From assembly GCF_016545825.1 (NCBI RefSeq), contig NC_052616.1, positions 36,446,192 to 36,510,191 on the forward strand: a stretch of 64,000 bases of DNA, written 5' to 3'. The position numbers and the translations under genes were made by a program. The stretch is from Eucalyptus grandis (taxonomy: Eukaryota > Streptophyta > Magnoliopsida > Myrtales > Myrtaceae). This document shows, in pieces, positions 48,401-59,627 of this stretch; position 1 is the stretch's first letter, and each line of letters opens with the position of its first letter. The notes below the pieces were generated by a model. It was not told the origin of the DNA. It ran no database searches and saw nothing but the letters and a program-made list of their open reading frames with translations.

Positions 48401-49143
48401 AAATCTCGTACAATCTTCTACAAGTCCTGGACACTCAAAGGCTCAGCCTGAAAATCCAAATTTCCTTTAATTTGGCATATCCAACTTTCTGTTGATTTTT
48501 CACGGCGTCCGAACACATTTTCCGTAAAAATCTCGGAACCTCCAAAAAATCTTCTGAGACTGAGTCGATGCTCCTAAAATAGCTCGTGACACCACAGAAC
48601 TTTCAATTTTTGAAATCGAACTCAAATTGACGGTTAATTTCACTTCGGCGCGCTTTTAGCGTGACCTAGACTACCGGGTAGTTTTCAAAAATTTCAGGAC
48701 AATTGACTCGTGGTTGATTTTCTTCGAACCACAATGAACCCACTCGACACATTGGCGACTCTTGATTATCGTGAAAATCTTGAGGATTCAATTACGGACA
48801 CAGGGTACCAAAACGATAGAAAAATCAAATTAGTGCCGGCCGATGAGAATTTTCCAATTTAGTGGAGTCACCCACGATCGGCCACACATCCCGGTCGAAC
48901 CAACCTACCTCTGATCTCAATTCGATTCTTAACTGTGCCGTAATGACCTCTAAAGATGAACACGGTCGAGAAGCCGATTCCTGGTCGAATTCTCAAGTCT
49001 ATTGTCTTAATATTCTTTAATGGCTTACCCAGCTAGTCTAGTTATCTTGAGAGTGATCAGCTCTGAGAACAACCCTATAGACGCGTCAATGAAATGCCCA
49101 ATTAAATTTAATAGAAACAATACTGAAAATTCTGGATGTCACA
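45483..49143 (-). repeat. Solo LTR G, minus orientation
   Basis: A 3661 bp LTR with plus-strand ends TGTCACGCCCC and GGATGTCACA, flanked by a perfect AAAAT duplication (45478-45482 and 49144-49148). It sits in LTR A, which resumes at 49144. It contains a GC-rich leader at about 47040-48020, a donor GTGAGT (complement 47014-47019), tandem repeats of about 60 bp (GGCGCCGTTTTCNCCAGTGAT) at about 46140-46450, a microexon-like block at 45989-46006 and the palindrome TGAGACCACGTCTCA at 45893-45907. Only the acidic tail of the LTR ORF survives (EDDPEWDLEYNPDVD, ending at 45778). Confidence 0.88.
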
Positions 49144-49234
49144 AAAATGAAAAGGGTCGGCGACGCGTCCTGGGATGTCGCAATTTTATCGACCACTAAG
49201 GGATGCGCACGCGCTTGAGGTTCGAGGCGTGACA
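49144..49234 (+). repeat. Solo LTR A, 3' end
   Basis: The final 86-91 bp of LTR A (AAAATGAAAAGGGTCGGCGA...GGCGTGACA), matching the end of LTR D at 28150-28233. It is followed by TCCCA, the partner of 22248-22252. Confidence 0.85.
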
Positions 49235-49354
49235 TCCCAATCTACCAGGCTAAAGTCCTATCTTGCGTGTGACCAAGTTACCTTGCATTTAATGCTTCTT
49301 GACTTAGAGAGGAAGTCTTGACTTTTAAGGCTTGGAGAACAAGTTAGGATTGCC

Positions 49355-49362
49355 TATAAATA
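49355..49362 (+). promoter_or_regulatory. TATA box of LTR F
   Basis: TATAAATA in GCCTATAAATAGGGGAGG, followed about 25-30 bp later by a CT-rich leader with CATTCACACAACA. This is the clearest core promoter in the LTR complex and sets the likely start of the LTR transcript. Confidence 0.6.
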
Positions 49363-49894
49363 GGGGAGGGGCATCCCTCCCTCATTCACACAACACACCA
49401 CTTCCTCTTCCTTCCTCACTCTCTCAACCTCACCCTCACCATCGCCCTCTCTCTTTCTTGTGGCCACGACCTCTTGCTCATTCGCCAGCTTGCACATTGC
49501 TCAATCACCTAGGCCATTCCTTAAAATGTGGTAAGTAGAACTTACTAATATTTGGCAAGGACGTTGTGTTATGCTATTCCGAGCGTGTGACAAGTCATTG
49601 ACTGAAGTTGATTGACTTGTTGTTACTTGAGGTTGGGTTGTGACTTTGTTTCTTGATTGAGTTTAGTTCTTGGTTGTTGAGATTGGCTCATGCGTTGGCT
49701 TGAATTGCTTTGAAAGAATTCTGATTTGTGTACTTGTTTGATATATTTTGGATATGCTTTGACTCAAACCTACTTTAAAAAGTGTTTTGTGAAAGCTTGA
49801 TATTTCCTCACAAAACTGTTTCAAACTATTTTCACAAGTGCATGTTTTAGTTTACGCCCGAGCTCCAAAAAAAAAAGGGCTTTGTCAGCCTTGA

Positions 49895-50160
49895 CCTACG
49901 TGGAATCATGACGGATCAGTCTTTTCTTAGTCTTGGTGCGATATCAAGGCTTATCATTCCCGAGCCAACTTTGGTACTAGATCGGTGAACATGTCACGAC
50001 AGGCCAGCCCTTTCATGGTCTCGATGCGATATTGAGGTGTATTGTTCCCAAGCCAAGTCTAGTACTAGATTGGTGAACATGTCATGACAGAACGGTCGTA
50101 TCATGGCCTTGATGTGATATTGAGGTATGTCATTCCCGAGCCAAGTTGGGTACTAGATCG
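49895..50160. repeat. Tandem repeat, unit about 97 bp, in LTR F intron-like region
   Basis: About 2.7 copies of a unit containing ATCATGGTCTNGATG, GATATTGAGG, CATTCCCGAGCCAA and TACTAGATCGGTGAACATGT. A second shorter duplication follows at about 50395-50525 (CACCCTTGGATTAGGGGA). Confidence 0.8.
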
Positions 50161-51190
50161 ATGCTCAAACATGTCAGATCAAGTCACGATCCTTGATTCA
50201 TGCTCGACATGCTTAACATCTCGGTTTTGGTAAATCATTTCACACACTTATGCATGGCGTGCCTTCGGGCCCTTGAACTAAAAGTAAAGATAAGAACCGA
50301 ATTGTGATGCTTGATGCATGGTCACACGATGGACTAATTTATAGCCGTCGACCGATGGATTTCGGCGACGTTGCCTAATGGACTCACTGTCGGAGGACTG
50401 TCGTCACCCTTGGATTAGGGGATGTTGCTTGATTAAGTTCAGATGCTCGACGGATGCATAGTCGAAGGACCACCGTTACCCTTGGATTAGGGGACATTGC
50501 CCGATTAAGTTTAGATGCTCGATGGATTTCGAAAGAGTCGATGGATTTCGACTTTTAATAAATGAATCTTGTGTGCATGAGTTTCTCGTATTATGGAATG
50601 GATTTTGGTCATGCTAGTATAATATTGAGTGAGGTGTGAATTCCTCGTATTGTGGGTGAATATTGGTTTATGCTTGCATATTGTTGATTGAGGATTCCTC
50701 ATGTTTCATCCAGGACAAAGTTTTTGTTTTGCTATTGATTTGCCATCGACTAATGGTTTGGATGAGTTATATGCTTGTTGATGGGTGAGGCATCATCCTA
50801 CCTGGAAATTAGTGGGTTTTACTTGCTAAGTTTACGACTCACCCCATTGTTTTTCAGGATTGTAAGCATTGAGGTCTCCCATTAGTGCTAGAGTTGCAAT
50901 CTTGCTAAAGGAGCTAAGGTTTACCCGGCTTTTGGAGCGTAGAAAATGTAGTGGTTGTAAATATAATGGTCCATGACAATGGGGCCTGTAAATGTTAACT
51001 AATATAATTGTATATTTGCAAGTAGTTATTTTCATGGCTACTTATTATTGTCTAGGTGTTGTTTGTAACACTTTCGCATGTACTTAATGAAAATATAAAA
51101 GAAATGGGATGGCGATGTGCCTAGGTTGTCACGAAATTAACCTCCCGTCACTCATGACCTTGAGGATGGAGTTGGGGTCATGACACTTAT

Positions 51191-53070
51191 AACGAGGCCA
51201 TGTGTATTATTTGCCCCACTCATATCAAGTTTTAACTTTTTGTACAATTATCTAACTGCTTTCAATACGTAGATGTTTGTTTATTGCATTGTCTTTCAAT
51301 AAATTGGATGTTAATCACTTTCATGGAATAGGTTAGGGTTAGCTGAGGAAATGAATGAAAACCTACAAAAACATTTACATGATCACCTAACGATTTTGAT
51401 ACCTTTAGAGCATAGTGTGTAATCAAGATTGCAAGACAACTTAGATAACAACTTTACAAGTTAGAGGTACCAAAAGAGCGATAATAGATATTGGCATAAT
51501 CAAGTCATTAATCCTAAAATATGTAGTCGTATAAAAATCAAGACGTGTCTCCTGCATCTTGATTGGTGTCTAGCCAATGCCAATAGATTGGTGATGACTC
51601 CTAGAAAATGCTTAAGTTTTTAAAAACATAACAGGAAATATCATGTCACGCAAGGTATAGTCTTGGGAGAGATCATATTTGTAAGAATTGGACCATTAGG
51701 ACCTTTAAAATCATTTGATTGGATAGTTTATCAAACAGATACCTCTAAACCTATTCGATGAGAGTGGCTCGTTGGGTAAGTAGGTCGTGAAAGTATAGCC
51801 ATCTTCAATTCACCAGTTGGGATTTAAGAGCTATGGGGAGGTGATTGGTGTTGTCGTTGAGGTCTAGATCGCCCATACGACCTATCCTTTAGTCGATAGC
51901 ATGGTTTCCCAAAATGGAATCCGTTGCTACTATTACATTATTGTTTCGGTAATTAAAACTATCTACCCATCAACGGTCATATGCAAATTTACCCGTTCAT
52001 TAGTACCTTCCAAGATTTGACAACGGCATGATCAAATGCTTTTTGTCACTTGACAATATCATATGCTCCTTATCACCTATCTTTACATATTGCCCACGGT
52101 AAAACTGTGTGGAAGGACCTTACAATTAATCATTTAATCATCCTCTTGAGCAGATAAGCTTCTAAAGACTATATGTTCGTGACAGACCGATGGTGATTCC
52201 ATGTCATCATATTTGACTTTTTCTCCTCCTATTAAGATTCTCATCCTCGTAATTTGTTCTTGTCGATCTTATGAAGCCCATCGATATGATCACAGTCTTC
52301 ATGAAATCTTCACCACATCATTATGACGAACATCTACATTATTATAGAGATATTAAATCAAGGATGGTTTTAGAATCATCCAAATTTCAAAGACGTGTCT
52401 TCTCAATAAAGCGTTGTTTATTCATGATTTATCCTTTCCAAACCTCAGGATCTAGGAAGAGCTTTAGGTTCGCAATTGATATCGTCGTGACACGTGTGCT
52501 TAACCCATTAAACAGAAGCATTCAATCGGGCTTTTTGAAAGGCCTGCAAAAGCTAAAGGTGGTCCTTTTTCAAGGAAAAGAGAAAACGGAGAAAGGATGG
52601 ATCTCTTCGCAACCGTGATTCATACGACGATCGGATGTCCTTTCATTTCGATTGAAACATAACATTTTCGAGATGACCCGACAACAATTAACTCAAGTTA
52701 ACCCAATCCATTTACACACTGCTTATTCTATCAATATGGGTCAACCTCATAAAAATAGATACCTCATCAGCTTTTCTAGTATCCACCGTCGAATTGTTTA
52801 ATTTCATCTTTTTCCCATCTATTAATAAACCAAATTTAACTTTAGTTTTTTTATTCATTGAGCTTATTCATTGATTAATTAACCTTTGACTAGGAATTTT
52901 AATTATGGTCTTCCAGATTTAGTGAACTTATTTATCAATTATTCAACAAATTGACCAGATATTTTGGTATTATTTTGTACTATATTAAATTATTCTTTAA
53001 CAACTTGTGGAAAAAAGGTTAAATAATGAAAAGATTGCGTTAAAGAGATTACAAAGTTATAGCAAGTGTT
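51191..53070. other. Non-coding or unrecognised DNA right of the retrotransposon nest
   Basis: No family was recognised. A 115-codon open frame at 52271-52618 (+) has no identifiable domain and unremarkable composition; I do not call it a gene. A diverged block at 52826-52975 recurs at 53138-53285 (AAACCAAA..TTAG(C)TTT..TTCCAGATTTA(G/C)TGAAC..GACTAGATATTT). Confidence 0.35.
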
Positions 53071-53098
53071 TTTTTTTTTTTTTTTTTTTTTTGGTAAA
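53071..53098 (-). mobile_element. Minimal poly(A)-only retroposon footprint
   Basis: A run of about 22 T followed by GGTAAAA (minus strand: TTTTACC then poly(A)) sits between AAAGTTATAGCAAGTGTT and AAAGTTATAACAAGTGTT, a 17-18 bp near-perfect duplication. This is what an extremely 5'-truncated LINE insertion leaves. The ACC-poly(A) end matches the LINE fragment at 53811-54272. Confidence 0.65.
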
Positions 53099-53810
53099 AA
53101 AAGTTATAACAAGTGTTGTTTTCCGCGTATATCACTAAACCAAACTTGGCTTTGGTTTTCCACATGAATTGAACTTATATATTAGCTAATTATAACTTAA
53201 CAAGATTTGAGTTTTTGTTTTCCAGATTTACTGAACACATTTATTGATTATTTAAACTGTTGACTAGATATTTGGGTAGGACAATTTTTTTATTAAAAAA
53301 CATTAAAACTAGTGATAATTAATAGGTTTCATTAATGAAGAGAAGCCAAGTTGATAACAATAATATTAATAAAGATAATGATAATATTAATTGTCGCCAT
53401 CATCTTCCAAGCGAAGCAACATACATTCATTTCATTTGGGCTGATTAAATTAAACCTATTCTTGCATAATAACATGGTCAGAATTATTCCGAACTCATTT
53501 TACAAAAGATGTTGGGCCCTACATATTTCTCAATTCTTGATCCCAGTAAAACCTCATTAAATGTTCAAAAGTCCAGTTTACAGAGTGTATAATTAGCAAA
53601 ACTGCACACGCGTTCTTGCATGAATATACAGTTAGCATTTGAAAGGTTTCGCTAAATCATCTTAGGATAAACTATTTGAATTATCAGTTAATGAAAAGAA
53701 AGAAGTTATTGATGGAGCAATTGAATACGTACATATATAAAGAGAGAAATATATTTCGAGATTCGAATTATTTTTTTTATGATTGTTTACAGGATTAACA
53801 AGATTCAAAG

Positions 53811-54272
53811 ATAAGGCGCTGACTTTCACTAATGTTGAAGACAATCCAAGAAATAGGAGGCTTCAACGCACATGGGGGATTGACCCTTGTATTTTCTATT
53901 CCTCCTCTGTACTTCCTTAGCATTCGTGCTGTCTGGTTTTTTGTGCTAGGTGTGCCGTTGCTGTGTGTTGTTGCTACCGTGGAATCTCTCGTTGCAGCTT
54001 GTGGACGGGGTTCTTTAATCCCGGGTTTTGGGCTTCGGTTGCCTCTGTTTGGCTGGCTGGTCACCTTCTTTTGTATTGGTCCTACTGTTGGTTGTGACCG
54101 TCGTTGTGTGACCGTGCCTTCTTGCTCTTCTGCCTTGTAGGCTTCTGTTTTTCTTCTTTCGGTACCCTTCCACTCAGTATGCCTTGTTCATTTTGAGTGT
54201 AAGCTTTGGTGCCATTTGCTTGTACATATTGGCTCAGCTTAATACAATTACCTTTCACCAAAAAAAAAAAAA
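53811..54272 (+). mobile_element. 5'-truncated LINE (L1-type) 3' end with poly(A)
   Basis: The segment ends CTTAATACAATTACCTTTCACC plus about 15 A and is flanked by a direct repeat: AACAAGATTCAAAG at 53797-53810 and 54273-54286. A poly(A) tail and a 14 bp target duplication are hallmarks of target-primed LINE integration. The 102-codon frame inside (53832-54140) shows no RT motifs and is probably fortuitous 3' UTR sequence. Confidence 0.75.
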
Positions 54273-54286
54273 AACAAGATTCAAAG

Positions 54287-54849
54287 TAAGATTTATATAC
54301 GATTATTAATTTATACATTTATCCATTAATAGAGTATTATATAAAACAACTATCGGGGATTTTTTTTTTTTTTTGGTCAAAAAACCTTGAAAGTAAGAAG
54401 TCCTCTCTACTTTATTTTGTATAATAGTGTGCTAGATTGACTAGCGTTAGCTACGTATTCATGTGATTATTAGAGATGATTGTATGATTATCAAACCATC
54501 ATTTAATCTTTTGATCACTTAGGTATTTGTTTCAAAAGGTTGTCTTAAAAGCATAAGAAATAAAATGACATTTTCTTATAGTTTTGTATGGGACTATGTT
54601 TTTAGACTCGAAAGTAGTAACAACTTGAGGGGCATATTGTATTTTGCGGATCATTTTTAAAAAATTACAAATTTCTACACACATTGAACATTGAAAATAT
54701 GATTCATCCATAATTTTGCAGATAGTTAACCATAAGGCTTAAGAAGAGAAAAATAAAATAAAAAATTTGAGGAGAATCCAATAAAAGAAACTATAATTCT
54801 TTCGTTCTTTTTATTTCACATTTAGTGTACTACAAAATAGGAATGGCTC
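54287..54849. other. AT-rich spacer, 3' flank of the ECA1-like gene
   Basis: No gene seen. A poly(T)-GGTCAAAA tract at about 54360-54383 is another possible poly(A) end of a retroposed fragment on the minus strand, but I found no clear target duplication. Confidence 0.4.
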
Positions 54850-55176
54850 TCAATGAGCAAGCTCGGGAGGGGACACAGGACTGACAACCACAACACAATT
54901 GTTCCACATCTCATTGCTCCTCCTATAGACATTAGATATTGTCCCCCTAATCTTCTTGTAGCTGGAGATGCTCGACTCCACAAATTGCTTGTGGCAATTC
55001 TTGCCCTCTCTCAAGCGCTGATGACAACATTCATCAGTGGGTGTAAAGGTGTCGGCAAGGATTATGATTTGAAAGAATCGAGACCCACAATCGTAAGTTA
55101 TTCCCTTTCCGCAATCAAGGTTTCCAGTGAAGGTAGCCTTAGGAAGCAATGCAACAGTGACGACCAACAAGATCAT
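54850..55176 (-). CDS. Small secreted cysteine-rich protein, ECA1/prolamin-like family (108 aa)
   Basis: From the ATG at 55176 the product has a short hydrophobic N-terminus (ILLVVTVALL) acting as a likely signal peptide. Six cysteines follow, at about residues 22, 30, 50, 51, 61 and 94 in the C-C-CC-C-C order of prolamin-like ECA1/EC1-type proteins (CCHQRLREGKNCH is diagnostic). Relatives are secreted and often reproductive-tissue expressed (family knowledge). A TATA box (CTATATAAG, complement 55285-55293) lies about 80 bp upstream of the ancestral start. Comparison with the copy at 61452-61600 shows that this gene lost 5 bp just after the ancestral ATG (near 55192), which puts that ATG out of frame. 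The in-frame ATG at 55176 would give a signal peptide about ten residues shorter. The gene may be functional or newly broken. Confidence 0.7.
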   Translation of the reverse strand: MILLVVTVALLPKATFTGNLDCGKGITYDCGSRFFQIIILADTFTPTDECCHQRLREGKNCHKQFVESSISSYKKIRGTISNVYRRSNEMWNNCVVVVSPVSPPELAH

Positions 55177-55284
55177 GAGAGCAAACAAGTGGCATTGCCA
55201 TAATGGTCTTTTGGGGATAGAAGGGTTAGAAAATTGTTTGAGATTGTGTATTGTTTGATGGTGCAGTCAATCTAGAGATGAGAA

Positions 55285-55293
55285 CTTATATAG
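55285..55293 (-). promoter_or_regulatory. TATA box of the ECA1-like gene
   Basis: On the minus strand CTATATAAG precedes the gene by about 80-110 bp. The same box is kept in the duplicate at about 61687-61695. Confidence 0.6.
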
Positions 55294-55723
55294 CTGAGGG
55301 AAGTTTTGCATTAATGAATAAGATTCATAAGTTATTATTCAGAAATTTATGCAGGAAACATGTACAATTATTTCTCTTGCAATAAATGCAAGGATTGAGG
55401 GCCTTGTCATCTCACTATGTTTGCAGTTCAATCATTTGCCATTAAAAAAAAAACAAAAACATAGTAATGAGTTGTCTGGTTGAAGAGAATTAGGCCAAAA
55501 TGAAAATGAATCAGTCCAAAATGAAAATACTCAATTCCGTTCTGATTTTCAATCTCATGTTTGGTATATAATAGTAACTAATCATATGCCCTTGTGGGTT
55601 CAAAATAATTTTATGAAATTAAATTTCCTTAAAACGTTTCAACATATATACTTTCATAAAAATGGCCACAATTAAGCTTTAGAAATAATCTAAAACAGAA
55701 CCCAAGACACATGAGGATAAATC

Positions 55724-55822
55724 ATGGCAACCGACTTCGCAAGGCTCGAAATGAACGAAGAACCTGTTGAAATCCCACTGACCAAACCTAAGGCCGGTCT
55801 AGTTTGGGGATACTCAGCTTGA
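55724..55822 (+). other. Conserved 32-codon micro-ORF in the duplicated flank
   Basis: The frame MATDFARLEMNEEPVEIP... (32 codons, ending GLVWGYSA and stop) is present in both duplicates (second copy 62102-62200). Only two differences occur over 99 bp, both synonymous, and there are no indels, while the flanks carry several. It could be the last exon of a captured gene or chance. It is not recognised, and the number of changes is too small for a firm claim. Confidence 0.3.
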
Positions 55823-56505
55823 GTTTTGGCCTCCCGACCCCTTGAGATCGCTACATTCACGAGAGAGTGAATAAAGCATGAGTAAGACATAGTGACTAAG
55901 ACACTTTTTTCATTTTTTTTCCAGTGAACTTACCAAAATACCGTCCTTGAAGTTATTTTCAATCACATAATATTTTTATATATGACAACTTATGAACACG
56001 CTATTAGTTGTTTATTTTTATCAAATAGTATAGTATAACTATATTTCAAAGTTGAAAATTAATATTCAGTTTAATTATCTAGCTGAATCTTTATAAAAAA
56101 TGGAAAAGGAAAAGTGATCAAAATATGAAAAAGGTTAACTTGTCAGGAACATGATCCAATGTCAACATATTTATATTTAGATCATGTCTAAATATTGACA
56201 AAAGAAAAAGCACATAAAAGAAAAAAAAAAAAAGTGAAAATTTTTTGCTGTTGTACTCCTACTATGAAGAAAGTAATAAATATCGATTGGAGATTCAATC
56301 TCATATCAAGTGGATCAAAACTTTAAAATATACTTAAAACTTCCCTTTGAAAAAAATTGATGCGAGCTTGAAAGTGAAGAAGGTGTAACTAAATTTTCAA
56401 ACCCCATCTTGCAATTCATATTAAAATGTAAAAAGCTCAAAAGGAATCACAAATCAGCAAAGTTTAACTTTCAAAACCTACAAAAAGTCCAAAAAGAAAC
56501 TTTAA

Positions 56506-59500
56506 TGTCATGCCCCGAACCTCGAGCACGCACACATCCCCTTCCTTGGTCGATAAAATTTGCAACGTTCCCAAGATGCATCGCAAACCCATTCATTTTA
56601 GTACACATGCGGAAGTAAACAATTAATACCCCTGACGACAAACAGCATGGAATAGAAAGCTGGACAACAAATTTACAACCAAAACACTTTTAAAAACCAA
56701 TGGAGTTTACAAACAGAGGTCTACAATCAAAAAGTCTACAAAATGTCAGTTCTCAAAAAGGAACTGTCCTACGACCTATTAGTCGAACACGTTCTCCACT
56801 CCTTCAAACTTCACCTCTACGACTCCTCAAGGCCAACAAAAATGAACTGGCCGCTTCGTCCTCTAGGGACCTGAAAATTTAAGCCCATGACGGGGTGAGA
56901 CAATGTCTTAGTAAGTTCACCTCCTAAACCCCTATTAGGAAGGTAATATGCCTCAGGGCGCTCTAGCTACACATCCACACAATTAGGACAAAGGACTTAA
57001 CTCGCCTCGGTTCCTTCCTGCACATCAGCACAGTTCATACCACAATCATGTGCATATAGCAAATTCACCCATTAATTGGAATACCCACACAAGCAAGAAT
57101 TACCGACATATATCGCTTCATCAATTCAATCAACATGCGTTCCAATTAATTAATACTATCCACACAGGCAGTTTTACCCGACACGCACTGGGGATAGATA
57201 ATGTCCACCGACATTGGCTAGGGACGGTAATATCCACCAACACACATCGAGGATATATAATATCCACCAACACACACTGAGGATAGGTAATATCTATCGA
57301 CACACGCCGGGGATAGGTAACATCCACCGACACACGCTAGGGACGAGTTCTCTTAACCAACACATGATCATTCAGTTTCGGCGGAGGACATTGTGCTTTG
57401 CACTCACATGCCTCAATTAAAATAACGACCTTGGCCTGTTTTCTTCTTATTAAAAGCATCCATGAAAATATCGTGTGTGGGTACACGGTCGATCAAACCC
57501 GAAAATTTGATATCTTCTTTTTTAAAATTCCACTGTTTTATATAGTATATAAAACCATTTTTGGTGTTAAAATCTGACACCCCAGGTTTTCTAATCAAAT
57601 ACCATAATTTTCACAATCATCACTCAATTGCACAATCCAACAAGTAATTGCATAAACTAACCACATCACTACAGTTAGTACAAAATTCTAACAAACGGCT
57701 CTCCCGATATAATTTTTGAAAAACATTAATTAATAATTAAATAAATTCCAAAATTTAATTTAATTTAAATAATAAATAATATAATTTAAATAATATTTAA
57801 TTCAAATAATTAATTAATTAAAAGTCTAATTGCATAATTAGGCTAATTAAACCATCACTTAATCTAATCATTCATCTAATATAATTAACATTTAAATAAA
57901 CTAATCTAACCATCTAAATCATCATTAGGCTAATCTAATCACCCCTTAAGCATAATTAGCTCCCTAAGCAGAGATTAGTGAGTAAACTCACCAGTTTAGC
58001 ATTCTAGTGAGTCCACGGCGACGGCGACACAAAGGCAAGCAACAATCCTCCTAGTGGCGACACTAACAGAGGCATGGAAGGGCTAAAAAAGGGGCCATGA
58101 AGTCCCAAAGCCTTGCTGTTTTCTACTTCTGTTTTTGGCTAAATCAAAGGGCTAAACCGATGGCTGAAACGGCGAGGAAGGGCTGATTGGAACTCCGTGA
58201 GGGGTTAACCGACAATTGGCGGCACCCGGGGTCAAAGGGGATTTGCTAGTTGTTGGTATGGGTGGAGGTAGGGTCGAAATGGGAAGAAAACAGTTGAAAC
58301 AGGTGAAATAGTGCAGGCGGATGAGCTGCCCAACGAACCAGCAAGGGGCTGCTTCCGATGGCTAGGTGAGTCGGCCGACAGCTCCATTCAGCGCGAGGTC
58401 GGGTTCTTCAGTATGAACTCGGTCTCCTGGTCATAGTGGTGGGTGGAGCATGAGCTAATTCATCCAGGAATGCAACTTTTAACTTGGGTTTTTGGAGAAA
58501 TGTTAGTTGGAATAGAAACTGGAAGAAGAAGAAAACAAGGGAAAAAAGGCTACGAATTTGCTTGGGCTGAAGAAGGGAGAGAGAGAGGGATATGAGGGCT
58601 GGTCTCTCTAGTTCTTTAAGCTCCCACAAAGCTTCAACAATGGATAAAGAAGGGGGAAAGAGGAAGAAGAAGCAGCTGGTCAAGGAGGAGGGTCCCATTT
58701 GCCTCCAAAGTCTTCCTTCTCTATCTATATCCCCCTTGAAGAGGTCCCACCATTTGGCTTTCATCCTCAGCCAATTTTGTGCACATTAAACTCCCTAGAA
58801 CAAGTCCCAAATGGTCCAAAAGGTTGAGGGGCATGGGGGCTACGAATTTGTGCACCATTTCCCCAACTTGGATTCAATTTCCCTCCAATTAACCTCCAAT
58901 TGGACCTAAATTGGAGTCCATAAATCCCACCAAGGTGTCCACACTCCAATTCACATTTTTCCTCATCTCTTCGTCCAACTCAAATCCCAAAAACATCACC
59001 AAAAACAGTCCTCGGATTTTTCCAGTCCAAAATACCCTTACTTTGAAAATTTGACCGATGGTCCTAAAATGATTTATGACATGACAGAACTTCCAATTTT
59101 TGAATTCGGTTTCAATTTACAGTTAATTTCAATCTGGCACGATTTTAGTGTGTCTTAACCTACTGTGTAGCTTTTATGAACTTTTCGTGCTACTGACAAG
59201 TGGTTGATTATTTTCAAGCCACAAAGTACATCTTTGATACATTGGCGACTCTCAGTTGTCGTGAAAATCTCGAGATTTCAAATATAGACACAGAGTACCA
59301 AAATAACAGAGAAATCGGTCTAATATCGATCGACAAGAATTATGAAATTAGATGAAATCACCCACACTTAATCACATGACTTTGTCAAATCAACCTATCT
59401 ACGGTCTCTAATTGATCTATGTCGTAATGACCCTTGCAGATTAGCATGGTCGAGTAATCAATTTTTGGTCTAATTCTCAAGTCTATTGCGTTTCGATTCC

Positions 59501-59627
59501 TTAATAGTTTCACTCGATAGGCTAATTATCTCGTGAGTAGCCTACTCAGAGAAAAGAACTATCGGTGCGTAGATGAAAAACCCAACTCAATCAGTCCAAA
59601 GTAGAACTTGAATTTCAAGATGTTACA
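56506..59627 (-). repeat. Solo LTR H, minus orientation, inserted in duplication copy 1
   Basis: A 3122 bp LTR with plus-strand ends TGTCATGCCCCG and GATGTTACA, flanked by TTAA on both sides (TTTAA against ATTAA over 5 bp). The duplicate at about 62885 shows the uninterrupted site (GACTTTAAAAACC), proving the insertion. Contents, in sense: GC-rich leader, donor GTGAGT (complement 57986-57991), tandem repeats at 57179-57353, microexon-like block near 57005-57021 with its following donor mutated to TTAAGT, and the near-palindrome at 56896-56910. The LTR ORF start codon is lost. Confidence 0.88.
57179..57353. repeat. Six-unit tandem repeat (about 30 bp) in LTR H
   Basis: Six units of the form CGACACACGCNGGGGATAGGTAATATCCAC with scattered changes. 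They occupy the same intron-like position as the unrelated repeats of the other LTRs. Short ORFs on both strands through it are repeat artefacts. Confidence 0.88.

Larger units (their letters stand above)
49235..51185 (+). repeat. Solo LTR F, 3' segment
   Basis: Continues LTR F after LTR A. It carries a TATA box TATAAATA at 49355-49362, a pyrimidine-rich leader, a consensus donor TG|GTAAGT (GT at 49531), an intron-like stretch with repeats and an acceptor TTTTTCAG (AG at 50856-50857). It ends GGTCATGACA at 51185, followed by CTTAT (51186-51190). The WVDxG ORF was not found here. The 68-codon frame at 49332-49538 is leader sequence. Confidence 0.82.

Noticed and set aside
52271..52618. 115-codon ORF in the right flank
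   Set aside because: No domain, no signal and no neighbour support; it could be chance.
53832..54140. Hydrophobic 102-codon ORF suggesting a membrane protein
   Set aside because: Lies wholly in a LINE 3' fragment defined by poly(A) and target duplication.
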